58,248 bases of DNA, taken from the NCBI GenBank assembly GCA_026399075.1, contig JAPLRR010000103.1, positions 1 through 58,248 of the forward strand, read 5' to 3'. This stretch comes from Methylococcales bacterium (GTDB lineage: Bacteria > Pseudomonadota > Gammaproteobacteria > Methylococcales > Methylomonadaceae). The number at the start of each line of letters is the position of its first letter. Within the stretch, counting starts at the first letter, position 1. The notes below the pieces were generated by a model that saw only the letters and a list, made by a program, of their open reading frames with translations, had not been told where the DNA came from and searched no databases. Below are positions 17,317 to 25,082 of this stretch, piece by piece. The position numbers and the translations under genes were made by a program.

Positions 17317-17820
17317 ATGAATAACACCTTACGCCTATCGGCACATACCCTGTTCACTTTGCACTTAAGCCTCGCGGTGTTGGGTGCGTATCTTGACTAC
17401 AAAGACCAACACACCAGCCATTATATTTGGCTGACCGGCATGGTGTTGTTTAGCGCGATTGCCATCGTCCCGCATTATCTGCAAACCCCGCAACCACGCC
17501 GCTGGTCGTCCGTATTAAGCGGCCCGGTGTGGCATTGGCTGGGCGCACTGTTGGCGGTGACGATTATTTACGCGTACCAAAACTCAGGCCGTTTGTACCA
17601 TGAAGAAGGCGATTTGGTGGTGTTGATTTTATTGGCCTTAACCACTTACCAACAAGCCTTGTCCGCAAAAGACTGGCGGGGGCTGTTTACTGGTGCGTTT
17701 CTGGCCTTGATTGCCGTATGCGTGGCGTATTTCGACAGCTATATCTGGCAATTGACCGCCTTGGCCTTAGCCGCCATAGGGTTGAGCTTTGCCTTGCGAG
17801 ATACCAGCCAAACAAGCTGA
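17317..17820 (+). CDS. Small integral membrane protein next to mxaL
   Basis: 167 residues with about five hydrophobic segments (near 12-30, 36-54, 70-87, 97-112, 125-160) and no recognised domain. It follows mxaL by 73 bases on the same strand, with aaggaca before ATG 17317, so it is probably co-transcribed with the maturation genes and may help with them; that is inference from position only. The few charged residues lie mainly in loops. Function unknown. Confidence 0.75.
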   Translation: MNNTLRLSAHTLFTLHLSLAVLGAYLDYKDQHTSHYIWLTGMVLFSAIAIVPHYLQTPQPRRWSSVLSGPVWHWLGALLAVTIIYAYQNSGRLYHEEGDLVVLILLALTTYQQALSAKDWRGLFTGAFLALIAVCVAYFDSYIWQLTALALAAIGLSFALRDTSQTS

Positions 17821-17826
17821 AAACAA

Positions 17827-18030
17827 CTTAGAGTTCCCACGCGCTGCGCTCATCGTTATACACAAGTCCATACCTTGTAGGCCGGAATAAGTCTGTTTGA
17901 ACGCAAGTGAAAACAGCCGTTTCCGGCACACCGCGCCCACGATTTGCCGGAAACACCGCTTTTCGCTTACGCTCAAAGCGGCTTATTCCGGCCTACAAGG
18001 CTTAGAGTTCCCACGCGCTGCGCTCATCGT
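17827..18030. repeat. 30-bp direct repeats bracketing an inverted-repeat element
   Basis: cttagagttcccacgcgctg and ten more bases occur identically at 17827-17856 and 18001-18030. Between them lies a 128-base unit (17873-18000) with perfect 19-bp terminal inverted repeats (ccttgtaggccggaataag). Its right part matches the copy at 2241-2300. This is the layout of a small non-autonomous element, although direct repeats of 30 bp are longer than normal target duplications. Confidence 0.8.
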
Positions 18031-18038
18031 CCAAGGCT

Positions 18039-18188
18039 TGTAGAGACGCGATTTATCGCGTCTGGATTTATCGCGTCTGAATTTGTCGCGTCGGGATTTG
18101 TCGCGTCTGGGTTTATCACGTCTGTCATATTTGCGTTTCCGTCAGCAATTGGGACGCTATTGGAGACGCGATAAATCGCGTCTCTACA
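18039..18188. repeat. Five 15-bp tandem units inside a 25-bp inverted repeat
   Basis: The arms tgtagagacgcgatttatcg... (18039-18063) and its exact complement (18164-18188) are each also self-palindromic (agacgcga-ttta-tcgcgtct). From 18052 to 18126, five 15-base units of the form tttatcgcgtctgga follow with a few substitutions. It appears to have grown by tandem duplication of part of one arm. Confidence 0.85.
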
Positions 18189-18270
18189 GTCTCAATTTTT
18201 ATCGCTCTCGCGCTCGGCGTGGAACGATAGGTTCTTGTCGAGAACGTTTTACCCCCACTAGGATCACTTT

Positions 18271-19236
18271 ATGAAACTTAAGCTTTTTTTATTCGCCCTT
18301 TGCCTATCTTGCAACAGTGTTGCTGCCGACAAAACCCTCATCCGCCTCGGTGTGCAAGCGGGCGGCACGGTAGCTTGGGAATTACCCGAACTGCAAGCGT
18401 TCATCAACGCCAACGCCTTGGATTTTCAGTTGGACATCCATCCGCTCAACACCGCACAAGAAGGCAAAAAAGCCTTGCAAAACGGCTTGGTCGATATGAT
18501 CGTTACGGATTGGATTTGGGTGTCTAGCGCACGCGAACAAGGCGCAGACTTTACGTTTTATCCGTATTCGGATAAATCAGGGGCGTTGGTGGTTGCTGCC
18601 GACAGCCCGATCAAAAGCATCGCCGACTTAGCAGGTAAACGCCTAGGCATTGCTGGCAGTGCTTTAGATAAAAACTGGTTGTTGCTGCAAACCCTAGCCA
18701 AACAACAACACGATGTAGATTTGGACGCTGCGGTCAACAAAGTGTTTGCCGCACCCGCCGAATTAAACCAACAACTACAACAAGGCCAAGTCGATGCCAT
18801 CCTTAATTATTGGCATTATGCCGCACAATTGGAATCCGAAGGCTACCGCACAGTAGTGGACGGCCCGGGCATCTTAAACGCTTTGGGCATTAACGTCGCG
18901 GTCGCCAACTTAGGCTTTGTCTTTAAACAAAGCTGGGGCGAACAACACCCAGCCGCCTTAAAACAGTTCATCGCCGCCAGCAAACAAGCGCGGCAAAACC
19001 TGTGCAACAACGATGCCGCTTGGCAAAAAACCCTGCCCTTAACCGACGTGGACGGTGAGGTGGCCCAAAAACATTTGCGCCAAAATTATTGCGCCGGGGC
19101 GATAGACCACTGGGGCGAGGCCGAACAACAAGCATTAGATAAAGTGTATGTATTGCTGCACAAACAAAGCCAACAAGCTTTAACCGGGCAAGCAGAACAT
19201 ATACAGGCGGGGACGTTTTGGCAGCAACAGCCTTAA
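18271..19236 (+). CDS. Periplasmic solute-binding protein (NitT/TauT-like), MDH-cluster associated
   Basis: 321 residues with a signal peptide (cleavage near residue 19, NSVAA). The fold is of the NMT1/SsuA-like substrate-binding type: LIRLGVQAGGTVAWELPE at the start, AQEGKKALQNGLVDMIVTDW, then ADSPIKSIADLAGKRLGIAG. No permease or ATPase genes accompany it, so it may be an orphan receptor or an accessory protein, as MxaJ is for methanol dehydrogenase. It lies downstream of the mxa genes but behind the repeat-rich gap, so it may be transcribed separately. Ligand unknown. Confidence 0.85.
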   Translation: MKLKLFLFALCLSCNSVAADKTLIRLGVQAGGTVAWELPELQAFINANALDFQLDIHPLNTAQEGKKALQNGLVDMIVTDWIWVSSAREQGADFTFYPYSDKSGALVVAADSPIKSIADLAGKRLGIAGSALDKNWLLLQTLAKQQHDVDLDAAVNKVFAAPAELNQQLQQGQVDAILNYWHYAAQLESEGYRTVVDGPGILNALGINVAVANLGFVFKQSWGEQHPAALKQFIAASKQARQNLCNNDAAWQKTLPLTDVDGEVAQKHLRQNYCAGAIDHWGEAEQQALDKVYVLLHKQSQQALTGQAEHIQAGTFWQQQP

Positions 19237-19597
19237 AAACCTTCATTTGTGGCATAACCCACAGTAAATGGGGTACAACGGTGTTATAGAGTACGAAGTT
19301 GGTAAGGCGACACAAGATTCCCTCTCCCTTAGCGAGAGGGTTAGGGTGAGGGTATTTCAAATGTCGCTTTACCAGCTTCGGCTCCTATTGTGTTGTCTAT
19401 GCGGTTTCTTTACCGACACGGCAACGTCTAAAGCCGTTGCACTCCGACTATCCTATCCACCTTACAACCCCATAAACAGCTATGTTTTGCGTAGTTTTAT
19501 GCCAGCACATATTTTATAATGCCGATAAGCTTAGGATGCACCTAAGCGGGCTGTGGTTCGCCATCAGCCAGCTACCCTTTGATATGAGGAATCGACC
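19237..19597. other. Intergenic stretch with a palindromic repeat
   Basis: No gene recognised. 19294-19378 is an imperfect palindrome. The last 100 bases presumably hold the promoter of the PepSY gene; a gagga ribosome binding site lies just before ATG 19598. Confidence 0.6.
19294..19378. repeat. REP/BIME-like palindromic element
   Basis: Outer arms gaagttggtaaggcgaca and tgtcgctttaccagcttc pair at 16 of 18 positions; inside are ccctctccc and gggttagggtgaggg tracts that also fold. A half copy, in the opposite orientation, lies at about 58063-58112 (agcccgaagttgataaat ... ctctccctcaggga). Such elements are substrates of RAYT-type transposases; one RAYT gene opens this window. Confidence 0.65.
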
Positions 19598-20119
19598 ATG
19601 AACAAAACCACACTCTGCGGCCTGTTAGCCTTAGGACTTACCGTAACCGCCAATAGCTACGCAGCCAACCCCAGCTTAGACAGCTGCATTGAAGCCGTGC
19701 AAAAACAAAAACCCGGCACCTTGCTTAAGCTAGAAAAATTGCAAATTAAAAAACACGCTTTCTACGAACTGGAAATCAAAGATGCCCAAGGCGTGGAATG
19801 GGAATTTATCTGCGATGCCAGTTCAGGCAAAATCACCGAAACTGAAAGCGAAGTCAGCAGCGCCGACAACGAAGCCTTCAAAAAATCCTTAAAGACTACC
19901 GAAGCCGAAGCCACGGCAATTGCCTTAAAAGCACACCCCGGCAAAATCCAAGAAGTGGAATACGAGATAGAAAGCAACGGCGATGCCAGCTATGAATTTG
20001 ACATCATTGATGATAAAGGCGGCGAAACCAAAGTGGAAGTCAATGCCGCCAATGGCAAGATTATTGAAGTGTCCAGCGAAGAATGGGAAATCGGTGAAGA
20101 AGCCGATGAAAAGCGTTAA
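19598..20119 (+). CDS. Secreted protein with two PepSY domains
   Basis: 173 residues; signal peptide with cleavage near residue 22 (NSYAA). The rest is two PepSY-like repeats: LDSCIEAVQKQKPGTLLKLE ... YELEIKDAQGVEWEF (about 27-85) and EAEATAIALKAHPGKIQEVE ... YEFDIIDDKGGETKV (about 98-160), each ending with an NGKI or SGKI strand. PepSY modules are small periplasmic domains, often inhibitors or binders; the target cannot be told from sequence. The tail is acidic (EEWEIGEEADE). It stands alone, convergent with the next gene. Confidence 0.85.
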   Translation: MNKTTLCGLLALGLTVTANSYAANPSLDSCIEAVQKQKPGTLLKLEKLQIKKHAFYELEIKDAQGVEWEFICDASSGKITETESEVSSADNEAFKKSLKTTEAEATAIALKAHPGKIQEVEYEIESNGDASYEFDIIDDKGGETKVEVNAANGKIIEVSSEEWEIGEEADEKR

Positions 20120-20364
20120 TCGAAACAAGAAACATAAAATCACATGATTTTTTACTGCTACCGGCTTAACAAGGAGCGGTCTAACGTTAAGCCGTCGTAG
20201 TGGGCTGTGAGTCTTTCGAACAGCCGAATCAATCTTGACCGTCACAGCCTGAAATCTGCACAAGCAATACAAGTCATGTAAGGGTTCAACAACTATTACC
20301 ATAAGGCAATAGCCGCCGTCGGGAAATCCGCCATAAACGGCTATGACCATCGTTATCTGCAAAT
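20120..20364. terminator. Convergent intergenic region with hairpin
   Basis: Between two convergent genes. cggcttaac (20162-20170) and gttaagccg (20186-20194) form a perfect 9-bp stem with a 15-base loop. No U-run, so termination is only possible. No gene seen. Confidence 0.35.
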
Positions 20365-21033
20365 CTACCTAACCGGCACTATCGCCCCAGAATGTAAGGC
20401 ACTGGCAACCAGCGCGTGTTGTATGCCTAACTGATCTAAGGTTTGCAAATCGGCGTTATCCCGAATGCCACCAGCGGCGACAAAGTGGGTGTTGGGGTGC
20501 TGGCGACAATACTGGCTTAGCTTTTCCACATCAGGGCCTTGGTGGCTGCCGACCCGGCTTAAGGTCATGATAATCACGGTATCCGGCCATAAGGCGGGGT
20601 TGGTGAACAGGCTTGTTGCACCTAGGGCTTCGGTTTGCCCATAATCCAAGGATAGGATGAACCGTTTGCCGAAACCTTTAAGTATGGCTAAAGATTCCTC
20701 GCCATAACATTCACTGCCTAGCACGGGGGTATGGTTGGCGGCGTAGTTTTGGGGATGTTGCTGGTAGCCGCTGTCTATCCAGAATTGGTGTGTTGGAAAC
20801 GCGGCCAATACCTTGGCAATTAAGGCCGTATGATCACCTTGCCGCATAATCGCATTTAAGTCAGCTATATAAAAGGTGTCAAACGGGCCTAGGCTTAAGT
20901 AAGCGTTGATGACATCAACAATGTCCGGCGATGCGCATAACGGGGTGTTGATCGGCTGGTAGTCGTTACGTCGGCCTTGTTGGGCCAGCACGACCACACC
21001 GTCTTTTAGGTCTATGACCGGAATTATTTTCAT
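20365..21033 (-). CDS. HisA/HisF-related TIM-barrel protein of the C1 cofactor pathway
   Basis: 222 residues from ATG 21033 (MKIIPVIDLKDGVVVLAQQG); an upstream ATG at 21057 adds 8 residues without family support and would crowd the divergent gene. The phosphate-binding TIM-barrel pattern is visible (VIDLKDG at the N-terminus, FVAAGGIRDNADLQTL near 195). This is the HisA/HisF-like family found in methanogens and in methylotrophs with the tetrahydromethanopterin pathway, not histidine biosynthesis. It is divergent, by 39 bases, from the MfnD-like ligase, which supports a role in methanofuran or methanopterin synthesis. The exact reaction is not established to my knowledge. Confidence 0.8.
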   Translation of the reverse strand: MKIIPVIDLKDGVVVLAQQGRRNDYQPINTPLCASPDIVDVINAYLSLGPFDTFYIADLNAIMRQGDHTALIAKVLAAFPTHQFWIDSGYQQHPQNYAANHTPVLGSECYGEESLAILKGFGKRFILSLDYGQTEALGATSLFTNPALWPDTVIIMTLSRVGSHQGPDVEKLSQYCRQHPNTHFVAAGGIRDNADLQTLDQLGIQHALVASALHSGAIVPVR

Positions 21034-21072
21034 GGCTGGGCGCTGTCCTGTTTCCAATGATAAAATGGGCGG

Positions 21073-22083
21073 ATGAAAATTTTAGTATTTGAGTATATCA
21101 CTGGCGGCGGTTTTAATAAGCAGGCCTTGCCGGATACCTTGGCTAGTGAAGGCCGTTTGATGGTGCAAGCCTTGCTGGCCAATTTGCTTGCGCTTGAAGG
21201 AGTTTCTATCCGGCTGATGCTGGACAGCCGCCTCGAAGGCCAGATTGACACGACGGCTATTGAAGCCTTTATTATCCAATCCGATCAAAATTGCCACGCA
21301 GAATTTACCCGCTTAATTGCTGGCTGTGATGCCGTGTGGCCGATTGCCCCTGAGTTTGATGGTATTTTGCAGGCCTTGTGTGAAACGGTTGAAAAGTCGG
21401 GGAAAACCTTATTAAGTCCACCCGCCAATGCGGTCGCCATCACGGGTAATAAATGGGCGACTTATCAACACTTAAGCCATCATGGCATTGCCACGGTTGC
21501 TAGCCAGTTGTTCAATGCCCAAACTTGGGATGAACAATTATTGCCTAGTCTATCGGGGCAATGGCTGGCTAAGCCGGTTGACGGCGTGGGCTGTGCTGAC
21601 AGCTATATACTCAGCGACCCAGACGATTTTACAAAGCAAGCCACACGGCCAGGCCAGTTTATTATCCAGCCGCATCTCTTGGGTAAAAAAACCAGCCTTT
21701 CGTGTTTGTTTAAGCACGGCGTAGCGTGGCTAGTGTGCGTCAATTTGCAACAGTTTATTATTGTTAATCAGCAATACCGGTTGACCAACATTATAATTAA
21801 TATCGACACCGATTTAACGGCCTACCAAGCCCTGGCCGATAGGATTGCTTTGGCTCTGCCGGAATTATGGGGTTATGTTGGTATTGATTTGATCGAAACA
21901 CCCGAACAAACGGTGGTGTTGGAAATCAACCCGCGCCTAACCACGTCATTTGTCGGTATCCACGAGGCATTAGGCATTAATGTTGCCGAAAATGTCCTGC
22001 AATTGCTTACAGGTAGCCCCAGTTTGATTGCTAAATACAGGCATCCCATCACCCTTACCGTGCAACACTATGATAGCCACTAA
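21073..22083 (+). CDS. mfnD: ATP-grasp ligase, MfnD-like (tyramine-glutamate ligase of methanofuran synthesis)
   Basis: 336 residues. ATP-grasp features: AITGNKWATYQHLSHHGI near 117, LAKPVDGVGCADSYIL near 165 (glycine-rich ATP loop), and the Mg-binding end VVLEINPRLTTSFVGI near 280. In methanogens MfnD joins tyramine to glutamate to start the methanofuran side chain, and methylotrophs carry a homologue. The neighbours (HisA-like protein divergent, MfnF-like protein overlapping by 14 bases) match that pathway. Cytoplasmic. Substrate assignment is by homology and context; bacterial methanofurans vary in side chain. Confidence 0.75.
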   Translation: MKILVFEYITGGGFNKQALPDTLASEGRLMVQALLANLLALEGVSIRLMLDSRLEGQIDTTAIEAFIIQSDQNCHAEFTRLIAGCDAVWPIAPEFDGILQALCETVEKSGKTLLSPPANAVAITGNKWATYQHLSHHGIATVASQLFNAQTWDEQLLPSLSGQWLAKPVDGVGCADSYILSDPDDFTKQATRPGQFIIQPHLLGKKTSLSCLFKHGVAWLVCVNLQQFIIVNQQYRLTNIIINIDTDLTAYQALADRIALALPELWGYVGIDLIETPEQTVVLEINPRLTTSFVGIHEALGINVAENVLQLLTGSPSLIAKYRHPITLTVQHYDSH

Positions 22084-23131
22084 CACCATCGGTTGGGATA
22101 TCGGCGGGGCGCACCTTAAGGCCGCCGTCATCAATCCACAAGGTAAGCTTATCGGCGTTTACCAGCAGCCCTGTCCCTTGTGGAAAGGCTTGGACCAATT
22201 ACAGCTGGCGCTTAAGCGGATACTGCTTGAAATCGCCCCTAGCGATAATGACCGCCATGCGTACACCATGACGGGTGAATTGGTTGATTTGTTTGAGCAT
22301 AGGGAGCAAGGTGTCCAGCAAATCATTAACACAATGGCCTTGCTGTTGCCGCCACAGTTTTGCTTAGTGTTTGCTGGTTTGGCGGGATTTGTGCAGGCGG
22401 AACAAGTCGAAGCCCGCCATTACCCCGGCATTGCCTCGGCAAACTGGTTGGCTAGCGCAGCTTTTGCCGCAGAGCGTTTAGGCCACGGTTTGTTTGTGGA
22501 CATAGGTAGTACCACGACAGATATTCTTCTGCTTAATGATGGCAAGGTGCAAGCACAAGGCCATACAGATTACGGGCGTTTGGTTTCTAAGGAGTTGGTG
22601 TATACCGGCATCATCAGGACGGCGGTCATGGCGGTGGCACAAACCGCCACCGACCAAGGCCAAGAAATTGGCATAATGGCGGAATATTTTGCCACTATGG
22701 CAGATGTTTATCGGCTGACAGGTGAGCTTAATGAAGCCCATGACCAAACTGAAACCGCTGATGGCGCAGAAAAATCCTTAAGCGCCAGTGCCCGGCGTTT
22801 ATCGCGGATGTTAGGTAGTGATTTTTTGCCTGAAGAGCTGCCACGCTGGCGCTTATTTGCAGAAAATATCCGTGGACAACAACTGCAAACCATAGAACGT
22901 GCTTGCCTACACCGACTTAACAACGCCCACACTGCCGCCAGCACCCCATTCATCGGTGCGGGGGTAGGGCGTTTTTTAGTTCGGGAAATCGCCCGAAATT
23001 TAGGCTATCCTTACCGTGATTTTGCCGACCTTGTTCCGGGCAATTCAGACCAATCCGGGCTGGATGCCGCCGATTGCGCCCCCGCTGTGGCGGTAGCCTG
23101 TTTGGCGATGGCATTAAACCAAAGCCAATAA
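22070..23131 (+). CDS. mfnF: H4MPT-linked C1 transfer pathway protein, hydantoinase-like (MfnF-like)
   Basis: 353 residues from ATG 22070 (MIATNTIGWDIGGAHLKAAV), overlapping the ligase gene by 14 bases. Two phosphate-binding ASKHA loops are seen (GWDIGGAHLKAAVI at the start; LFVDIGSTTTDILLL near 142), a layout shared with the hydantoinase/oxoprolinase-like proteins restricted to organisms with methanofuran/H4MPT chemistry. The family includes MfnF, which couples the aminomethylfuran to the gamma-glutamyltyramine unit. The longer frame starting at 22028 only adds residues inside mfnD. The gene symbol is a homology assignment. Confidence 0.7.
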   Translation: MIATNTIGWDIGGAHLKAAVINPQGKLIGVYQQPCPLWKGLDQLQLALKRILLEIAPSDNDRHAYTMTGELVDLFEHREQGVQQIINTMALLLPPQFCLVFAGLAGFVQAEQVEARHYPGIASANWLASAAFAAERLGHGLFVDIGSTTTDILLLNDGKVQAQGHTDYGRLVSKELVYTGIIRTAVMAVAQTATDQGQEIGIMAEYFATMADVYRLTGELNEAHDQTETADGAEKSLSASARRLSRMLGSDFLPEELPRWRLFAENIRGQQLQTIERACLHRLNNAHTAASTPFIGAGVGRFLVREIARNLGYPYRDFADLVPGNSDQSGLDAADCAPAVAVACLAMALNQSQ

Positions 23132-23319
23132 CTATGCGCACCTAGGCGGCAATAGCTGGGCAGTTACCTGATCTTTGCCTAGGCTAGCTGACGATGTCAT
23201 GTAAATTTCATCCCGTGGGATTACTATGCTTGTGGCAACAGCAGTGGAACTTGTTTTAAACCTCAGTGTTTTTTTAACAATTCTGTCATTCCAATGTGTA
23301 AACCCAATCACCTTGTCTG

Positions 23320-24438
23320 ATGAATAAACCACCAAGCCCACGTAAACCAGCAACCAGAAAAACTACACCCCGTCCTGAAACTAAGCCACAAACAAGGACA
23401 AAACGGACGGTGGTAAAAAAGGTGTCCGGCAAATTTTCGGTGGATGGGCTTAAGAACAAACTGCTGTTAATGTTGTTTGAAGTGCTGGGCTTATTGGCGA
23501 TATTGGTGTCGGCCATTATGGTGTTGTTGGGTTATTCGGCGAATTGGTTTTCCGGCACACGGTTTTTTTCCAGCATGTTGCCTTTTGCCTTTGCGGTTTT
23601 GGGCTTGATTGTGGCAACGACTGGATTACTCATCGGCTGGTGGAAACTTAGGAAATGGTTGCACGCCAAGTCATCAGTTTTGGCCCCTATCTTGTCTGTT
23701 TGCCTCGCCTTATTGATAGCTTGGGTTTCCATGCAGGACCAATTTGCTTCAGCCCGCGCCCACTTCCGTACCCTAGTCGGTGGTAAGCAAGAAGCTGGCA
23801 GTGTGACGCTGGCGCATCAGGTTTATGCCGCTTACCGCCGTTATGATGCGGCACAATTGCAGCGTATGCTTGACCGCGCCCAACCTTATAAGCCCGCAAT
23901 TATTGATGCCGCGCGTGCATTTGACCTTGATGCTAATCTGTTGCAAGGGGTTGCGGCCACAGAATCGTCCTTTTTGCCACGTGACAGCAAAGACGGCGGG
24001 CGGGGCTTGTTTCAGCTCACCCAACTACCTAAAGCGGTGGTGGAACAAGCCGGCAAGCGTCTGGCAGAACACCCGCTTTCACTCATAAAACCCCGACATA
24101 ATGCCTATTTGGCAGCCGCGACTTTAAAATATTATTTGGCCCAGATGAATGATGATTTGTTTTTGGGGCTGCTTGCATACAATATTGGCCCTGCTAACGG
24201 TGGGCTAAAGTTTATCATGCAGGAATATGGTGCAACCGACTTTACCAGCATACAACCTTATTTACAGCAATTGCCACGGGATTACCCCATCCGGGTGCTA
24301 TCTTACGCACTGGCGTTTAGGATTAGCCAACAAGAAGGCAAACTGCTGGCTTATGAAGAGGGAAAAAATGCCTTGCACATCCAACAGCTGGGTATACCGG
24401 GTTTGCATGTGGATTTTTATGATTTTCCTGGCTTGTAA
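23320..24438 (+). CDS. Membrane-anchored lytic transglycosylase (SLT domain)
   Basis: 372 residues. A basic, proline-rich cytoplasmic start (about 1-45, with TRKTTPRPETKPQTRTKR) is followed by three membrane helices (about 48-70, 82-106, 118-135) and a periplasmic SLT domain (about 170-350) with catalytic Glu in VAATESSF, then GGRGLFQLTQ and LGLLAYNIGPANG. It would cleave peptidoglycan glycan strands. The three-helix anchor plus a long positively charged tail is unusual for the family; most are lipoproteins or have one helix. The gene is separate from its neighbours. Confidence 0.9.
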   Translation: MNKPPSPRKPATRKTTPRPETKPQTRTKRTVVKKVSGKFSVDGLKNKLLLMLFEVLGLLAILVSAIMVLLGYSANWFSGTRFFSSMLPFAFAVLGLIVATTGLLIGWWKLRKWLHAKSSVLAPILSVCLALLIAWVSMQDQFASARAHFRTLVGGKQEAGSVTLAHQVYAAYRRYDAAQLQRMLDRAQPYKPAIIDAARAFDLDANLLQGVAATESSFLPRDSKDGGRGLFQLTQLPKAVVEQAGKRLAEHPLSLIKPRHNAYLAAATLKYYLAQMNDDLFLGLLAYNIGPANGGLKFIMQEYGATDFTSIQPYLQQLPRDYPIRVLSYALAFRISQQEGKLLAYEEGKNALHIQQLGIPGLHVDFYDFPGL

Positions 24439-24632
24439 AATCTGGCCACACTTAGCTTCGTTCTAGCCATGCTTGCCTCTCTGTCCATACTAAAAAACTA
24501 CCATTTCCTGTGCTGCCACAGTAGCCCTGTCCTTGTGAATACCCAGCAATAAAATCCCAGTTGCCCTTTTTGTTTTTTGGGGTATATTGCCAAAGAGGAT
24601 ATAAAATTAATTATAAAATAGGGGCTTATGTT

Positions 24633-24749
24633 ATGGACAAATTATATATGATATTAAAGGTTGTTGGTGTTCTCGCTGTCTTTTACTCCATCATGGTATT
24701 TTTACCAATGCTATTCACGTACTTTTCTAATGGGGATGTGCGGCCATAA
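24633..24749 (+). CDS. Possible 38-residue membrane protein
   Basis: From ATG 24633 the frame encodes MDKLYMILKVVGVLAVFYS and a further 19 residues ending SNGDVRP. One membrane helix covers about residues 7-30. The sequence aggggc lies about 8 bases before the start and could serve as a ribosome binding site. No family recognised. Small one-helix proteins of this kind are often real but easily missed; there is no independent support here. Confidence 0.4.
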   Translation: MDKLYMILKVVGVLAVFYSIMVFLPMLFTYFSNGDVRP

Positions 24750-24801
24750 TAGTGCTTGTTATGCACGGCTTGATGCGAACATAAAAGACTAAATAACCCG
24801 T

Positions 24802-24852
24802 TTTTGGGCGCTTTAGGCAGGGTTAGCCCTGGAGTACTTAAAGCGCCCAAAA
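24802..24852. repeat. 14-bp inverted repeat with inner hairpin
   Basis: ttttgggcgcttta (24802-24815) pairs exactly with taaagcgcccaaaa (24839-24852); the loop contains caggg-ttag-ccctg. It could terminate transcription in both directions or be a small mobile palindrome. Confidence 0.65.
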
Positions 24853-25082
24853 TACCACAACCCAATAATACCTAGTGGCTGTTTTCCCTTAAAACGGCCT
24901 TATCCTCAAAAACGACAAAATTCCCAGAAAAAAGCACAATCATTGCTTGAAAACCATCTGCCCACTTTAAAAATTAGGTAGAATGTAGGCTAGTTTAGGA
25001 CTCTTTTATCGCACTAGCTACCCTATGCGGATAAGGGGCTTCTTGGCTGAAAACCATTCAACCATAATTAGGGGCGTTCACA

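Larger units (their letters stand above)
17821..18270. other. 450-base repeat-filled gap
   Basis: No gene. It contains a 30-bp perfect direct repeat (17827-17856 and 18001-18030), an element bounded by a 19-bp inverted repeat (17873-18000) and an array of 15-bp units inside a 25-bp inverted repeat (18039-18188). Small frames here (17944-18174, 18083-18274) are by-products of the repeats. Confidence 0.85.
24439..25082. other. 640-base region with a possible small protein and a cruciform
   Basis: Holds a 38-codon frame at 24633-24749 and the inverted repeat 24802-24852. The remainder (24439-24600, 24870-25070) has no gene that I can support and presumably includes the glk promoter. Confidence 0.5.

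Noticed and set aside
18039..18188. CRISPR-like array
   Set aside because: Units are 15 bases, directly adjacent without spacers, and inside a palindrome.
17944..18274. Plus-strand ORFs with FIASG-type repeated peptides
   Set aside because: They arise from the 15-bp non-coding repeat array; no ribosome site or family.
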